64,000 nucleotides of DNA from Streptomyces asoensis (GTDB lineage Bacteria; Actinomycetota; Actinomycetes; Streptomycetales; Streptomycetaceae): contig NZ_CP049838.1 of the NCBI RefSeq assembly GCF_013085465.1, forward strand, positions 7,254,001 through 7,318,000, given 5' to 3'. Position numbers and translations under genes: made by a program. How positions within the stretch are numbered: position 1 is the first letter of the stretch; every line of letters begins with the position of its first letter. Below are positions 45,804 through 54,300 of this stretch, piece by piece. Below the pieces are notes generated by a model. That model made no database searches. It was not told where the DNA came from and was given only the letters and a program-made list of their open reading frames with translations.

Positions 45804-46618
45804 CGGGTGTTCCGGCATCGGCTGCGGGCGGCTCCTCACAGGCCTCACCGGCGTCGCAGGCCACACCGGCTTCGCAGACCTCACCGGGTTCCCAGGCTTC
45901 GCAGGCCGCACCGGCGGCGGGCGCCGTGGTGGCTCCTTCGGGAGTGACTGCCGACGCCGCCGCGATCGCCGACCCGGAGGGTGCCGGCAAGCCGCCGCGG
46001 GGCGCGAAGCTGGCGGCCGCCGCCGTCAACCAGGCCAGCGTCTGGAACATCGCCAATCTGCTGACGATGCTTCGGCTGGTCCTGGTGCCCGGCTTCGTCG
46101 CGCTGATGCTGGCCGACGGCGGCTACGACCCGGCATGGCGTGCGTTCGCCTGGGCGGCCTTCGCGATCGCCATGATCACCGACCTGTTCGACGGGCACCT
46201 GGCGCGGACGTACAACCTCGTCACCGACTTCGGGAAGATCGCCGACCCCATCGCCGACAAGGCGATCATGGGAGCGGCGCTGATCTGCCTCTCCTCGCTC
46301 GGCGACCTGCCGTGGTGGGTGACGATCGTGATCCTCGCCCGGGAACTCGGGATCACGCTGATGCGTTTCGTAGTCATCCGGTACGGGGTCATCCCGGCGA
46401 GCCGGGGCGGCAAGCTGAAGACGCTCACGCAGGGCGTGGCGGTCGGGATGTACGTCCTGGCGCTGACGGGCTGGCTGGCCACTCTGAGGTGGTGGGTGAT
46501 GGCCGCGGCGGTCGTCCTGACCGTGGTGACCGGGCTCGACTACGTAAGACAGGCCGTTGTGCTGCGCAGGCAGGGAATCGCCGAGCGCAAGGCCGCGTTG
46601 GAGGAGACGCAAGCGTGA
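45800..46618 (+). CDS. pgsA: CDP-diacylglycerol-glycerol-3-phosphate 3-phosphatidyltransferase
   Basis: A 272-aa membrane enzyme for phosphatidylglycerol-phosphate synthesis (cardiolipin synthase-type members share the fold). The CDP-alcohol motif DxxDGxxAR...G...D...D runs from Asp128 (DLFDGHLAR through [12 protein letters not shown]). Several membrane helices follow ([19 protein letters not shown] onward). The first 75 residues are an unusual Ser/Gln/Ala/Pro repeat tract with no homologous counterpart in the family. The stop overlaps the cinA start (GTGA). Confidence 0.92.
   Translation: MTGVPASAAGGSSQASPASQATPASQTSPGSQASQAAPAAGAVVAPSGVTADAAAIADPEGAGKPPRGAKLAAAAVNQASVWNIANLLTMLRLVLVPGFVALMLADGGYDPAWRAFAWAAFAIAMITDLFDGHLARTYNLVTDFGKIADPIADKAIMGAALICLSSLGDLPWWVTIVILARELGITLMRFVVIRYGVIPASRGGKLKTLTQGVAVGMYVLALTGWLATLRWWVMAAAVVLTVVTGLDYVRQAVVLRRQGIAERKAALEETQA
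45836..45916 (+). repeat. 18-bp in-frame repeats at the pgsA 5' end
   Basis: About 4.5 copies of a unit coding SQASPA / SQATPA / SQTSPG / SQA / SQAAPA. The unit TCGCAGGCCACACCGGCT is only partly diverged between copies, so recent slippage is likely. Confidence 0.85.
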
Positions 46619-47160
46619 ATTCCCCGGCCACCGACGTGGTGCGACTACTCACGGTGAAGGAAGAGACTCTCGCCGTGGCCGAGTCGCTGACCGGTGGCCT
46701 GGTTGCGGCGGAGATCACAACGATCCCCGGCGCGTCCAAGGTCTTCCGTGGTTCCGTCACCGCCTACGCCAGCGACCTCAAGCACGCACTGCTCGCGGTG
46801 GACGCGGACCTGCTGGCCGCGCGCGGGGCCGTGGACGCGCAGGTCGCGGCCCAGATGGCCGCCGGAGTGCGGAAGGCGCTGGGGGCCGACTGGGGCATCG
46901 CGACCACGGGCGTCGCCGGCCCCGACCCCCAGGACGGACAGCCGGTGGGGACGGTTTTCGTGGCGGTGGACGGCCCGATCGGGGCGGGTTCCGGTTCTGC
47001 CGGCGGCGGAAAAGTGGAGGCCCTGCGGTTGAACGGCGACCGGGCGGAAATTCGTAGAGAGAGTGTACGGAGCGTACTCGCACTGCTCCTGACAGAGCTT
47101 GCGGGCGAACACACCGGGAATGAGCGGGCACAGGATACGGAACAGAACGGGGGGTTTTGA
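46615..47160 (+). CDS. cinA: CinA-family nicotinamide-nucleotide amidohydrolase (PncC domain)
   Basis: A 181-aa stand-alone CinA C-terminal domain starting at GTG 46615, which overlaps the pgsA stop. Motifs: TLAVAESLTGGLVAAEITTIPGASKVFRGSVTAY is split over residues 15-50, followed by the catalytic region ATTGVAGPDPQDGQPVGTVF (about 98-117). The family removes the amide from nicotinamide mononucleotide for NAD recycling. The long N-terminal CinA domain is absent, as usual in actinobacteria. It stands next to pgsA and clgR, the arrangement found in mycobacteria and corynebacteria as well. Confidence 0.92.
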   Translation: MNSPATDVVRLLTVKEETLAVAESLTGGLVAAEITTIPGASKVFRGSVTAYASDLKHALLAVDADLLAARGAVDAQVAAQMAAGVRKALGADWGIATTGVAGPDPQDGQPVGTVFVAVDGPIGAGSGSAGGGKVEALRLNGDRAEIRRESVRSVLALLLTELAGEHTGNERAQDTEQNGGF

Positions 47161-47269
47161 TGTTTGCAGCCCTGAGTGAACACGACATCGCTCCCCGCAC
47201 GGCCGCAGCGCAAGGCGGTACGGTGGGGCGTGAAGGATGCGGCTACGCGGTCCGAGGAGGGAGCCACCG

Positions 47270-47650
47270 ATGATTCTGCTCCGTCGCCTGCTGGGTGACG
47301 TGCTGCGTCGGCAGCGCCAGCGCCAGGGCCGTACTCTGCGCGAAGTCTCCTCGTCCGCCCGAGTCTCACTCGGCTATCTCTCCGAGGTGGAGCGGGGGCA
47401 GAAGGAGGCTTCCTCCGAGCTGCTCTCCGCCATCTGCGACGCGCTGGACGTACGGATGTCCGAGCTCATGCGGGAAGTGAGCGACGAGCTCGCTCTCGCC
47501 GAGCTGGCTCAGTCTGCTGCCGCCACCCCCAGCGCGCCTGTACCGGCGTCGGTTCGTCCGATGCTGGGTTCCGTGTCGGTGACCGGTGTGCCACCGGAGC
47601 GGGTGACCATCAAGGCACCCGCCGAGGCGGTGGATGTGGTCGCCGCGTGA
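47270..47650 (+). CDS. clgR: ClgR, XRE-type activator of clp and lon genes
   Basis: A 126-aa DNA-binding protein. ATG 47270 follows GAGGAGGGAG. The helix-turn-helix is at about 12-65 ([36 protein letters not shown]). After an Ala/Pro-rich linker it ends VDVVAA. In S. lividans ClgR activates clpP1, clpC and lon and is itself degraded by ClpP because of its two terminal alanines, both present here. The position after ftsK-pgsA-cinA is conserved down to mycobacteria. I found no clean ClgR-box palindrome in the short upstream gap. Confidence 0.93.
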   Translation: MILLRRLLGDVLRRQRQRQGRTLREVSSSARVSLGYLSEVERGQKEASSELLSAICDALDVRMSELMREVSDELALAELAQSAAATPSAPVPASVRPMLGSVSVTGVPPERVTIKAPAEAVDVVAA

Positions 47651-47734
47651 CATTCACGCGCGCGGGCGTGTGACGCGTGCGCGTGTGACGCGACGCAGGC
47701 ACGTAGGAAGGCATGTGTGAGGCCCCGGCCGGGG

Positions 47735-47775
47735 CTTCTCCGGGAAGACCCGGAGAAGGTGCGGTCGGGGTTTTT
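47735..47775 (+). terminator. clgR terminator
   Basis: A 10-bp stem CTTCTCCGGG (47735-47744) / CCCGGAGAAG (47749-47758) with an AAGA loop; a CCCCGG/CCGGGG stem precedes it (about 47723-47734) and GGGGTTTTT follows (to 47775). Confidence 0.75.
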
Positions 47776-47857
47776 CGCGTCTGTCGTCCGTTTGCCGGTG
47801 CGGGGTGCCGAGGTCATCGTGGAGGGGCACGTCGGGGGTCAACCACCGGAGGTACCG

Positions 47858-48328
47858 ATGTACGTCGTGAAGAGTCCCCTGTCCGACGCCGACCTGAAGA
47901 CCGTCTCGGAGGCGTTGCAGGGCGCGCTCGTCGACCTGGTCGACCTGTCGCTCGTCGCCAAACAGGTCCACTGGAACGTCGTCGGGCCCCGTTTCCGGTC
48001 CGTCCACCTCCAGCTCGACGAGGTCGTGGACGTCGCCCGCGCCCACTCCGACACCGTGGCGGAGCGAGCCTCGGCGCTGGGCGTCTCACCGGACGGACGT
48101 GCGGCGACGGTGGCGGCCGGCAGTGGGATCAGTGCGGTGGCGGGGGGCTGGGTCAAGGATGCCGACGCGGTGGGCACGCTCGTCGCCGCTCTGGGCGCGG
48201 TGATCACCCGGATGCGGGAGCGGGTGATGGCCACGGGTGACGCGGATCCTGTGAGCCAGGACATCTTCATCGGGATCACCGCCGATCTCGAGAAGCATCA
48301 CTGGATGTTCCAGGCGGAGAGCGTGTGA
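47858..48328 (+). CDS. dpsB: Dps family DNA-binding ferritin-like protein
   Basis: A 156-aa protein; ATG 47858 lies 5 nt after GGAGG. The ferroxidase pattern of Dps is visible: QVHWNVVGPRFRSVHLQLDEVVD (His, His, Asp/Glu at the usual spacing) and ERASALGVSPDGRA; a four-helix fold is predicted. Dps shells store iron and compact the nucleoid under stress; streptomycetes have three, and the copy beside clgR corresponds by position to DpsB. No long basic tail is present. Confidence 0.88.
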   Translation: MYVVKSPLSDADLKTVSEALQGALVDLVDLSLVAKQVHWNVVGPRFRSVHLQLDEVVDVARAHSDTVAERASALGVSPDGRAATVAAGSGISAVAGGWVKDADAVGTLVAALGAVITRMRERVMATGDADPVSQDIFIGITADLEKHHWMFQAESV

Positions 48329-48486
48329 GGCGGCGGGGGCGCGGGTGGCGGATCGGCTCGACTGATGCGCCGATGTGCCGCCCGTGCGCCCTGCCGGGGG
48401 TGAGGGCGGGCGTCTAGCGTCGGCTTCTGCGGAGGCGCGGGGGGTTACTGGGTGCCGTGGTGAGGCTCGGGCTGGAGGTGACGGCC

Positions 48487-48792
48487 ATGGTGGGGCGAAT
48501 AGCGGGGCGTGGGGCCGTGCTGGGGCTCGGCCTGGGGTTGGGCACGGTGTGGTGGTGGGCCGTGCTGAGGCTCGCCGTGGCGTCCGACGCCGGGGTGCTG
48601 GAGGGAGCGGTCGCCGCGGGAGGGTGGGGGCTGAGCCTGCTACCGGTGCACTGTGTGGCCAAGGCGCGTGCGGTGGGGGCGGTCGGGGAGGGGCGATGGA
48701 GGGCTGCTTGGCGGGGGGTCGCGGAGGGCGGAAGAGCCGGTGGTGGGGGCGCGGGGGGTGGGGGCGGCGCTGCGGGGGAGGCACGGGGGTAG
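48487..48792 (+). CDS. Small hydrophobic protein of unknown function
   Basis: About 101 aa. ATG 48487 has a strong GGAGGTG site 6 nt upstream (in-frame GTGs at 48457 and 48460 are weaker). One or two membrane helices: RGAVLGLGLGLGTVWWWAVL (about 8-27) and AVAAGGWGLSLLPV (about 41-54), then CVAKARA and a Trp/Arg-rich cytosolic part. The last 20 residues are Gly runs coded by the G-rich tract, so the true C-terminus may have been altered by repeat growth. Not assignable to a family from sequence alone. Confidence 0.5.
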   Translation: MVGRIAGRGAVLGLGLGLGTVWWWAVLRLAVASDAGVLEGAVAAGGWGLSLLPVHCVAKARAVGAVGEGRWRAAWRGVAEGGRAGGGGAGGGGGAAGEARG

Positions 48793-48827
48793 GGGTCCGT
48801 GGGCGGGGGCTGGGGGCCTTCGGCGGG

Positions 48828-48990
48828 GTGAGGAGGGGGCTGGGCTGTGCCGTCCTCGCGCTCGGCGTGGCGCTGGGTCCGATGCTTGGCCCGATCCTTG
48901 GGGCGATGATCTTCGCCCACGGCTGGAACAAGGTGGCGGGGCCGGGCGGGCTGGAAGGGGGTACCGGCGGCTGGGAATGCTGGCTGGGGC
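48828..48990 (+). pseudogene. DoxX-like membrane-protein fragment
   Basis: In one frame this stretch codes ALGVALGPMLGPILGAMIFA, HGWNKVAGPGGLEGGTGGW and CWLGP, which looks like the N-terminal quarter of DoxX-family proteins (first membrane helix, then HGW-K-GPGGLEGT and a W/F residue). The remaining three helices are absent: the frame runs into G-rich repeats until 49202. No convincing ribosome-binding site precedes GTG 48828. I call it an eroded gene. Confidence 0.4.
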
Positions 48991-49559
48991 CTGGGGGCCT
49001 GGGGGCCTGGGTGCTGGGTGCTGGGTGCTGGGTCCCGGGTGACCGCCGTGGGCGTGGCGAGAGGGCTGGGTGCCCGGGCGACCGCTGTGGAAGTGGGGCC
49101 TGGAGGAGGCCGAGGCTGTCTCGGGTGGGGGCTGTGCTGTGCGGACGGCGTTGGTTTGGGTGGGGCCTCTGGCGGTGCGGTGGGGCCGAGGTGCGGTTGT
49201 GAGGCCGGGGAGGGGCGAGGCGGGGCGGGGTGCGGGTGCGGCGGGCTTGAGAGACGGGGTCGGGGTGGGGTGGGGTGCAGGCGTGGTGGGGCCTGGGAGG
49301 GGCGAGCCGAGGTGCGGGGGTGCGGGTGCGGCCGGCTTGAGAGACCGGGGTCGGGTGTGGGGTGGGGTGCAGGCGGGGGGCGAGGCGGGGCGCGGGGTGA
49401 GGCGGGCCTGGGATGCCGGGTTCGGGGCGGGGTGTGTGCAGGCGTGGTGAGGGCTGCGAGGGGGCGAGGTGGGGGCTGGGAGGCGGGCGTGGTGGGGCTG
49501 GGAGGGGATGGGAGCGGAGGGCGCCGAGGGGGTCCGTCAAGGTGTCCGTGGGGTGGCGG
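48991..49559. repeat. G-rich low-complexity tract with a 90-bp tandem duplication
   Basis: 569 bp with G strongly dominant on the plus strand and no believable gene on either strand. Short CTGGGTG units run at about 49005-49030. A 90-bp unit (TGCGGGTGCGG...GCTTGAGAGAC) occurs at 49231 and again at 49321, so copies span about 49209-49388, with a partial third. Many GGG/GGGG runs could form quadruplexes. Confidence 0.75.
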
Positions 49560-50324
49560 TTACCAGGGCATTGCCACGCCGCCGTTCGGGCGGAGGATTT
49601 GGCCCGTTGTGAACGCCGACGCGTCCGAGGCCAGGTGGAGTACGGCGTGGGCGATGTCCTCGGGTTCGCCGACCCGGCCCAGGGGCGACATACGGGCCAT
49701 GAGCGCCTCGGTGTGCGCCTGTGCGCCGGCGTCATGGCGGTCGGTCATGGGCGTGCGGATCCAGCCCGGGGCGACGGCGTTGACACGGATGCCGTGCCGG
49801 CCGACCTCCGTCGCCAGCGTCTTCGTCAACTGGACTACGGCCGCCTTGGCGACGCCGTAGCAGAGCAGACCGGGGCCGCCGGTGTCCACGGCGCCCGACG
49901 CCATGGTGACGATGCTGCCGCCGGTGTCGCGCGCCAGCATCAGGCGGGCCGCCTCCTGGCAGGCGTACAGCACTCCCTTGAAGTTCACGGCCAGGACCCG
50001 GTCGAGGTCCTCGTCCCGGGTCTCCAGGACCGGACTGCTGTGCATGATGCCGGCGACGGCGGCCATGACGTCGAGTCGCTCGCAGGACTCGACGGCCTGC
50101 CGGACCTGGACGCGGTCGGTGACGTCGAGATGGTGGGTGCGGGCCGTGCCGCCCCGGTCCTTGATCAGCGTCGCCGTTTCGTGCAGGCCCTGCTCGTCGC
50201 GGTCCGCGCCGTGCACGGTGGCGCCCGCCTGGGCGAGCAGCACGGCGCAGGCGCGGCCGATTCCGCTCGCGGCGCCGGTGACGAATGCGGTGCGTCCGGT
50301 GAGGTCGTACGCCTTCACGGCCAT
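49560..50324 (-). CDS. Short-chain dehydrogenase/reductase (SDR)
   Basis: A 254-aa NAD(P)-dependent oxidoreductase. ATG 50322-50324 is chosen because of the promoter geometry; a TTG at 50360 would put the start inside the -35. Motifs: TGAASGIGRA (cofactor loop, about 14-23), LDVTD, AGIMHSSP, VNFKGV, Ser in VTMASGA, catalytic Y-x3-K in YGVAKAA, and PGWIRTPM. Asp in GADRDEQG suggests NAD preference. Substrate unknown. It is followed by the G-rich tract and has its own regulated promoter. Confidence 0.92.
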   Translation of the reverse strand: MAVKAYDLTGRTAFVTGAASGIGRACAVLLAQAGATVHGADRDEQGLHETATLIKDRGGTARTHHLDVTDRVQVRQAVESCERLDVMAAVAGIMHSSPVLETRDEDLDRVLAVNFKGVLYACQEAARLMLARDTGGSIVTMASGAVDTGGPGLLCYGVAKAAVVQLTKTLATEVGRHGIRVNAVAPGWIRTPMTDRHDAGAQAHTEALMARMSPLGRVGEPEDIAHAVLHLASDASAFTTGQILRPNGGVAMPW

Positions 50325-50330
50325 GAAGGG

Positions 50331-50360
50331 ACGGTACGAGGGTTTCTGACGGTCCGTCAA
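50331..50360 (-). promoter_or_regulatory. SDR promoter with overlapping palindromic operator
   Basis: On the minus strand: -35 TTGACG (50360-50355), 18-bp spacer, -10 TACCGT (50336-50331), then 6 nt to ATG, so the mRNA should be leaderless. A perfect 13-bp palindrome TGACGGACCGTCA (50359-50347) covers the -35, as expected for a TetR-type repressor site. Confidence 0.7.
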
Positions 50361-50431
50361 TTGTGATGGGCTTGTTCGGGTGTTGCGGGCGGCTCGTCAA
50401 CGAGGTTCCGGGGAGCGGTCGTTGAGGGGCG

Positions 50432-51274
50432 TCACCGGATGGTGCGGGGGCGGATACGGCGCGTAGGCGGGGAGCCCGGTGCCGGGGCGGGGCCGGTCTG
50501 GCAGACGGGGCACCAGTAGGTCGGACGCTCGCGGGAGCCGTCGCCCTGGTCGGCGACCCGGACCTGTGTTCCGCAGCGCAGGCAGGGGCGGGGTGCGCGG
50601 CCGTAGACGAACAGGTTCTGGCCGCGGCGGCCCGTCGTGTTGCGGACCGGGTGGTCGCGGTTGGCCTCCAGGAGCTTCTGCGCGAGGGCGGGCAGCTTCG
50701 CGGCGCGGTCGGCGGGGAGCGCGCCGACGGGGAGCCATGGGGTGACGCCGAGGAGGAAGCAGAGCTCGCTCTTGTACACGTTGCCGATGCCGGCGAGATT
50801 GCGCTGGTCGAGGAGGGCCTCGCCGAGGGAACGGGCGGGGTCCGTGAGGAGGTTGGCGAGGGCTCGATCGGGGTTCCAGTCGGGGCCCAGCAGGTCGGGG
50901 CCGAGGTGGCCGACGGCTCGTGGCTCGTCGGCGGTGCGCAACAGGTCGAGGACGGGGAGGCGGTAACCGACGGCGGTGCGGTCGTGGGTACCGAGGATCG
51001 CCCGGATCTGGTGCGCCGGGCCGCCGGTCCAGCGCTGGTCGTTCGTGAACACCTTCCACGAGCCGTCCATCCGCAGGTGCGAGTGGAGCGTCAGGTCGCC
51101 TTCGATGCGGGTGAGGAGATGCTTGCCGCGCGGAGTGACGTCCAGGACGGTGCGGCCGGTGAGGTCGGCGGTGGCGTACTTGGGCACCCGGAGATCCGAA
51201 CGGGTCAGCACCTTGCCCGCGAGGGCGTCGTTCAGGCGCCTCGCGGCCTGCCAGACCGTGTCACCTTCGGGCAT
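50432..51274 (-). CDS. Fpg/Nei family DNA glycosylase/AP lyase
   Basis: A 280-aa base-excision repair enzyme. It begins M-PEGDTVW with catalytic Pro and Glu; then KYATADLTGRTVLDV, HLRMDGSW, ALLDQRNLAGIGNVYKSE (helix-two-turn-helix) and a C-terminal zinc finger CLRCG...YWCPVC. PEGD rather than PELPE marks the Nei (endonuclease VIII)-like branch, which removes oxidised pyrimidines. The basic Pro/Arg tail is longer than usual. It is followed at once by the SDR promoter and preceded by the lhr-type helicase gene on the same strand. Confidence 0.92.
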   Translation of the reverse strand: MPEGDTVWQAARRLNDALAGKVLTRSDLRVPKYATADLTGRTVLDVTPRGKHLLTRIEGDLTLHSHLRMDGSWKVFTNDQRWTGGPAHQIRAILGTHDRTAVGYRLPVLDLLRTADEPRAVGHLGPDLLGPDWNPDRALANLLTDPARSLGEALLDQRNLAGIGNVYKSELCFLLGVTPWLPVGALPADRAAKLPALAQKLLEANRDHPVRNTTGRRGQNLFVYGRAPRPCLRCGTQVRVADQGDGSRERPTYWCPVCQTGPAPAPGSPPTRRIRPRTIR

Positions 51275-51318
51275 GGGTCAAGGGTGACATGCGAGTCGCT
51301 CCGGGCGCGGTGTGGCGC

Positions 51319-54300
51319 TCATGCACGCAGCCGCAGGCCGCGAGGGGTCGCGATGAAGCCCGCTCCTTCCAGGAGGGCGCCGATGGGGGAGGTGAGAGCC
51401 GAGGTGCCGTTGACGCGCTCCACCGTGACCGTGCCGAGAGAGCCCGCGCGCGCGGCCTCCGCGAGGGCCTGCGCGGCGGTGTGCAGGCGCGGGTCGTCGG
51501 TGGGGGTGTCCTCGCCGTCCGGGGTGGACGGCCAGGCCAGCAGGGTCTTGCCGCCGCGTTCCATGTAGAGCGTCAGTTCGCCGTCCACGAGCACCACCAG
51601 GGAGCCGGCCTTGCGGCCCGGCTTGTGCCCGGCGCCGCTCGGTGGCTCGGGCCAGCCCAGGGCGGCGCCGTATGCGTTCGCAGGGTCGGCGGCGGCGAGG
51701 ACGACGGCGCGGGAGACGCCGGATGCGGTGCCGTAGCGGTTGCGGTGCTGGGCGCGCAGGGGGTTGTGGTGGTCGGGGAAACCTGAGCCGGCCGGGAAGC
51801 CCGAGCTGTTCGGCCTGCCTGTGCCGTCCGGACCGTCTGAGCCGTTCGGGAAGCCGCTGCCCCCGCGTGGGCCACCGGCGCCCGGGGAGGCGAAGTCGCG
51901 GGGGGAGGCGTACTCGTCCGGCGAGGCGGGGGCCGCCGGGGCGTCGAAGGGGGAGGGCGGGCGGGCGTCGAGGCCGGGGACGTCCCAGGTGTCGTCTGCC
52001 GGGAAGCCGTCGGGGAAGGCGAAGCCGTCCGAGGGGCTCGCCGCCGGGTTCGGGCCGGGCGGCGGCTCGCCGCGGTCGCGGGCGTTGGCCACGGCGCGCA
52101 GTCGGTCCACGGCGCCGTCCATGGCGAACTGCGCCGCGCCGAGGCCTTCGACGACATACCCGCGACGGGCCTGACCGCTCTCCTCGAAGACGGACAGGAT
52201 GCGGTACGTCGCCGAGAAGCCGCCTTCGACGCCCTCGGCCGCGACCGCGCCCCGCGTCACCACGCCGTGCCGGTCGAGGAGCGTACGGGCGAGGGCGTGG
52301 GCGCGGACCGTGGGGTCGGACTCGTGGGCCGGCAGCAGGGACCAGCGTCCGGCGACGGTCGGAGGGCCGCTGCGGGAAGCGGGGCGGGCCGCTGCCGTCA
52401 ACGAGCCGTAGCGGCCGCGCGGGACGCTGCGCTTGGCGCGGTGGGCCGTGGAGCCGGCCGTGCGCCCCGAGCCCAGCAGGGCGCGCAGGGGGGTGAGCGT
52501 GTCGTTGGTGAGCCGACCGGACCAGGCCAGGTCCCAGACGGTGTCGGCGAGCTGCGGGTCGGTGGCGTCGGGGTGCGTGGTGGCGCGGACCTGGTCGGCG
52601 ATCTGGCGGAAGAACAGGCCGTAGCCCCCGGAGAGGGCGTCCAGGACCGACTGGTGCAGTGCCGTCAGTTCCAGAGGGTGGGGCGGCGGCAGGAGCAGGG
52701 GCGCCGCGTCCGCCACGTACAGGGAGATCCAGCCGTCCTTGCCGGGGAGGGCGCCCGCTCCGGCCCAGACAACCTCTCCGGAGGCGGTGAGTTCGTCCAG
52801 CATCGCCGGGGCGTAGTCCCGCACGCGGGACGGCAGGACGAGCTTCTCCAGGGCCGAGGCGGGCACCGAAGCGCCCTGGAGCTGTTCGACGGCGCGCACC
52901 AGTCCGTCGGTCCCGCGCAGGGAGTGGCCCTTGCCGATGTGCTGCCACTGGGGCAGGAACTGGGCCAGCGCGGGCGGCGGTACCGGCTCCAGTTCGTGCC
53001 GCAGGGCGGCCAGGGAGCGGCGGCGCAGCCTGCGCAGGACCGTTGCGTCGCACCACTCCTGGCCGATGCCGGCCGGGTGGAACTCGCCCTGGACGACGCG
53101 CCCGCCGGCCGAGAGCCGCTGGAGGGCGCCCTCGGTCACCGCCACGCCGAGGCCGAAGCGGGCGGCGGCGTCTGCCGAGGTGAACGGGCCGTGGGTGCGT
53201 GCGTAACGCGCGAGGAGGTCGCCGAGCGGGTCCTTGACCGGCTCCGTGAAGGCTTCCGGCACACCTACCGGGAGCGCCGTGCCGAGCGCGTCGCGCAGCC
53301 GGCCCGCGTCCTCGATCGCGGCCCAGTGGTCGGCGCCCGCGATACGGACCCGGATGGCACGGCGGGCGGCGGCCAGCTCCTGCGCCCAGTGCGGTTCGGC
53401 GCCGCGCTCGGTCAGCTCGGCGTCGGTGAGCGGACCGAGCAGGCGCAGGATGTCCGCGATGCCTTCGGTGTCCTTCACCCGGCGGTCCTCGGTGAGCCAC
53501 TGGAGTTCCCGCTCCAGTTCCGTGAGGACCTCGGCGTCGAGCAGTTCGCGCAGCTCCGCCTGGCCGAGCAGCTCGGCCAGCAGGCGCGAGTCCAGGGAGA
53601 GGGCGGCCGCGCGGCGCTCGGCGAGCGGGGAGTCTCCTTCGTAGAGGAACTGGGCGACGTAGCCGAAGAGGAGGGAGCGGGCGAAGGGGGACGGCTCCGG
53701 GGTGGTGACCTCGACCAGGCGGACCTTGCGGGCCTCCAGGTCACCCATCAGTTCCACGAGTCCGGGAACGTCGAAGACGTCCTGGAGGCACTCGCGCACC
53801 GCTTCCAGGACGATCGGGAACGAGCCGAACTCGCTCGCCACCTGGAGCAGTTGGGCGGCGCGCTGGCGCTGCTGCCACAGCGGGGTGCGCTTGCCGGGGT
53901 TGCGGCGCGGCAACAGCAGCGCGCGGGCGGCGCACTCGCGGAAGCGGGCCGCGAACAGGGCCGAGCCGCCGACCTGATCGGTGACGATCTGATCGACCTC
54001 GCCCTTGTCGAAGACGACGTCGGCCGCGCCGACCGGTGCCTGCTCGGCGTCGTATTCCGTGCCGGCCTTCGAAGGCTCCTGGTCGAGCAGGTCCAGGCTC
54101 ATGAGGTCGGCGTCCGGCAGCCGCAGGACGATGCCGTCGTCGGCGTGCATGACCTGGGCGTCCATGCCGTAGCGCTCGGAGAGTTTGGCGCCCAGCGCGA
54201 GGGCCCAGGGGGCGTGGACCTGGGCGCCGAAGGGGGAGTGGACGACGACCCGCCAGTCGCCCAGTTCGTCCCGGAAGCGCTCCACGACGATCGTGCGGTC

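Noticed and set aside
47161..47269. TGTTTGC...GTGAACA as a ClgR box before clgR
   Set aside because: Arms match in only four or five positions and spacing does not fit the known CGC-N-GCG core.
48086..49735. 549-codon Pro/Arg/His-rich minus-strand frame through the G-rich tract
   Set aside because: Direct product of the G-rich repeats; overlaps dps and the SDR gene and has no ribosome-binding site or domain.
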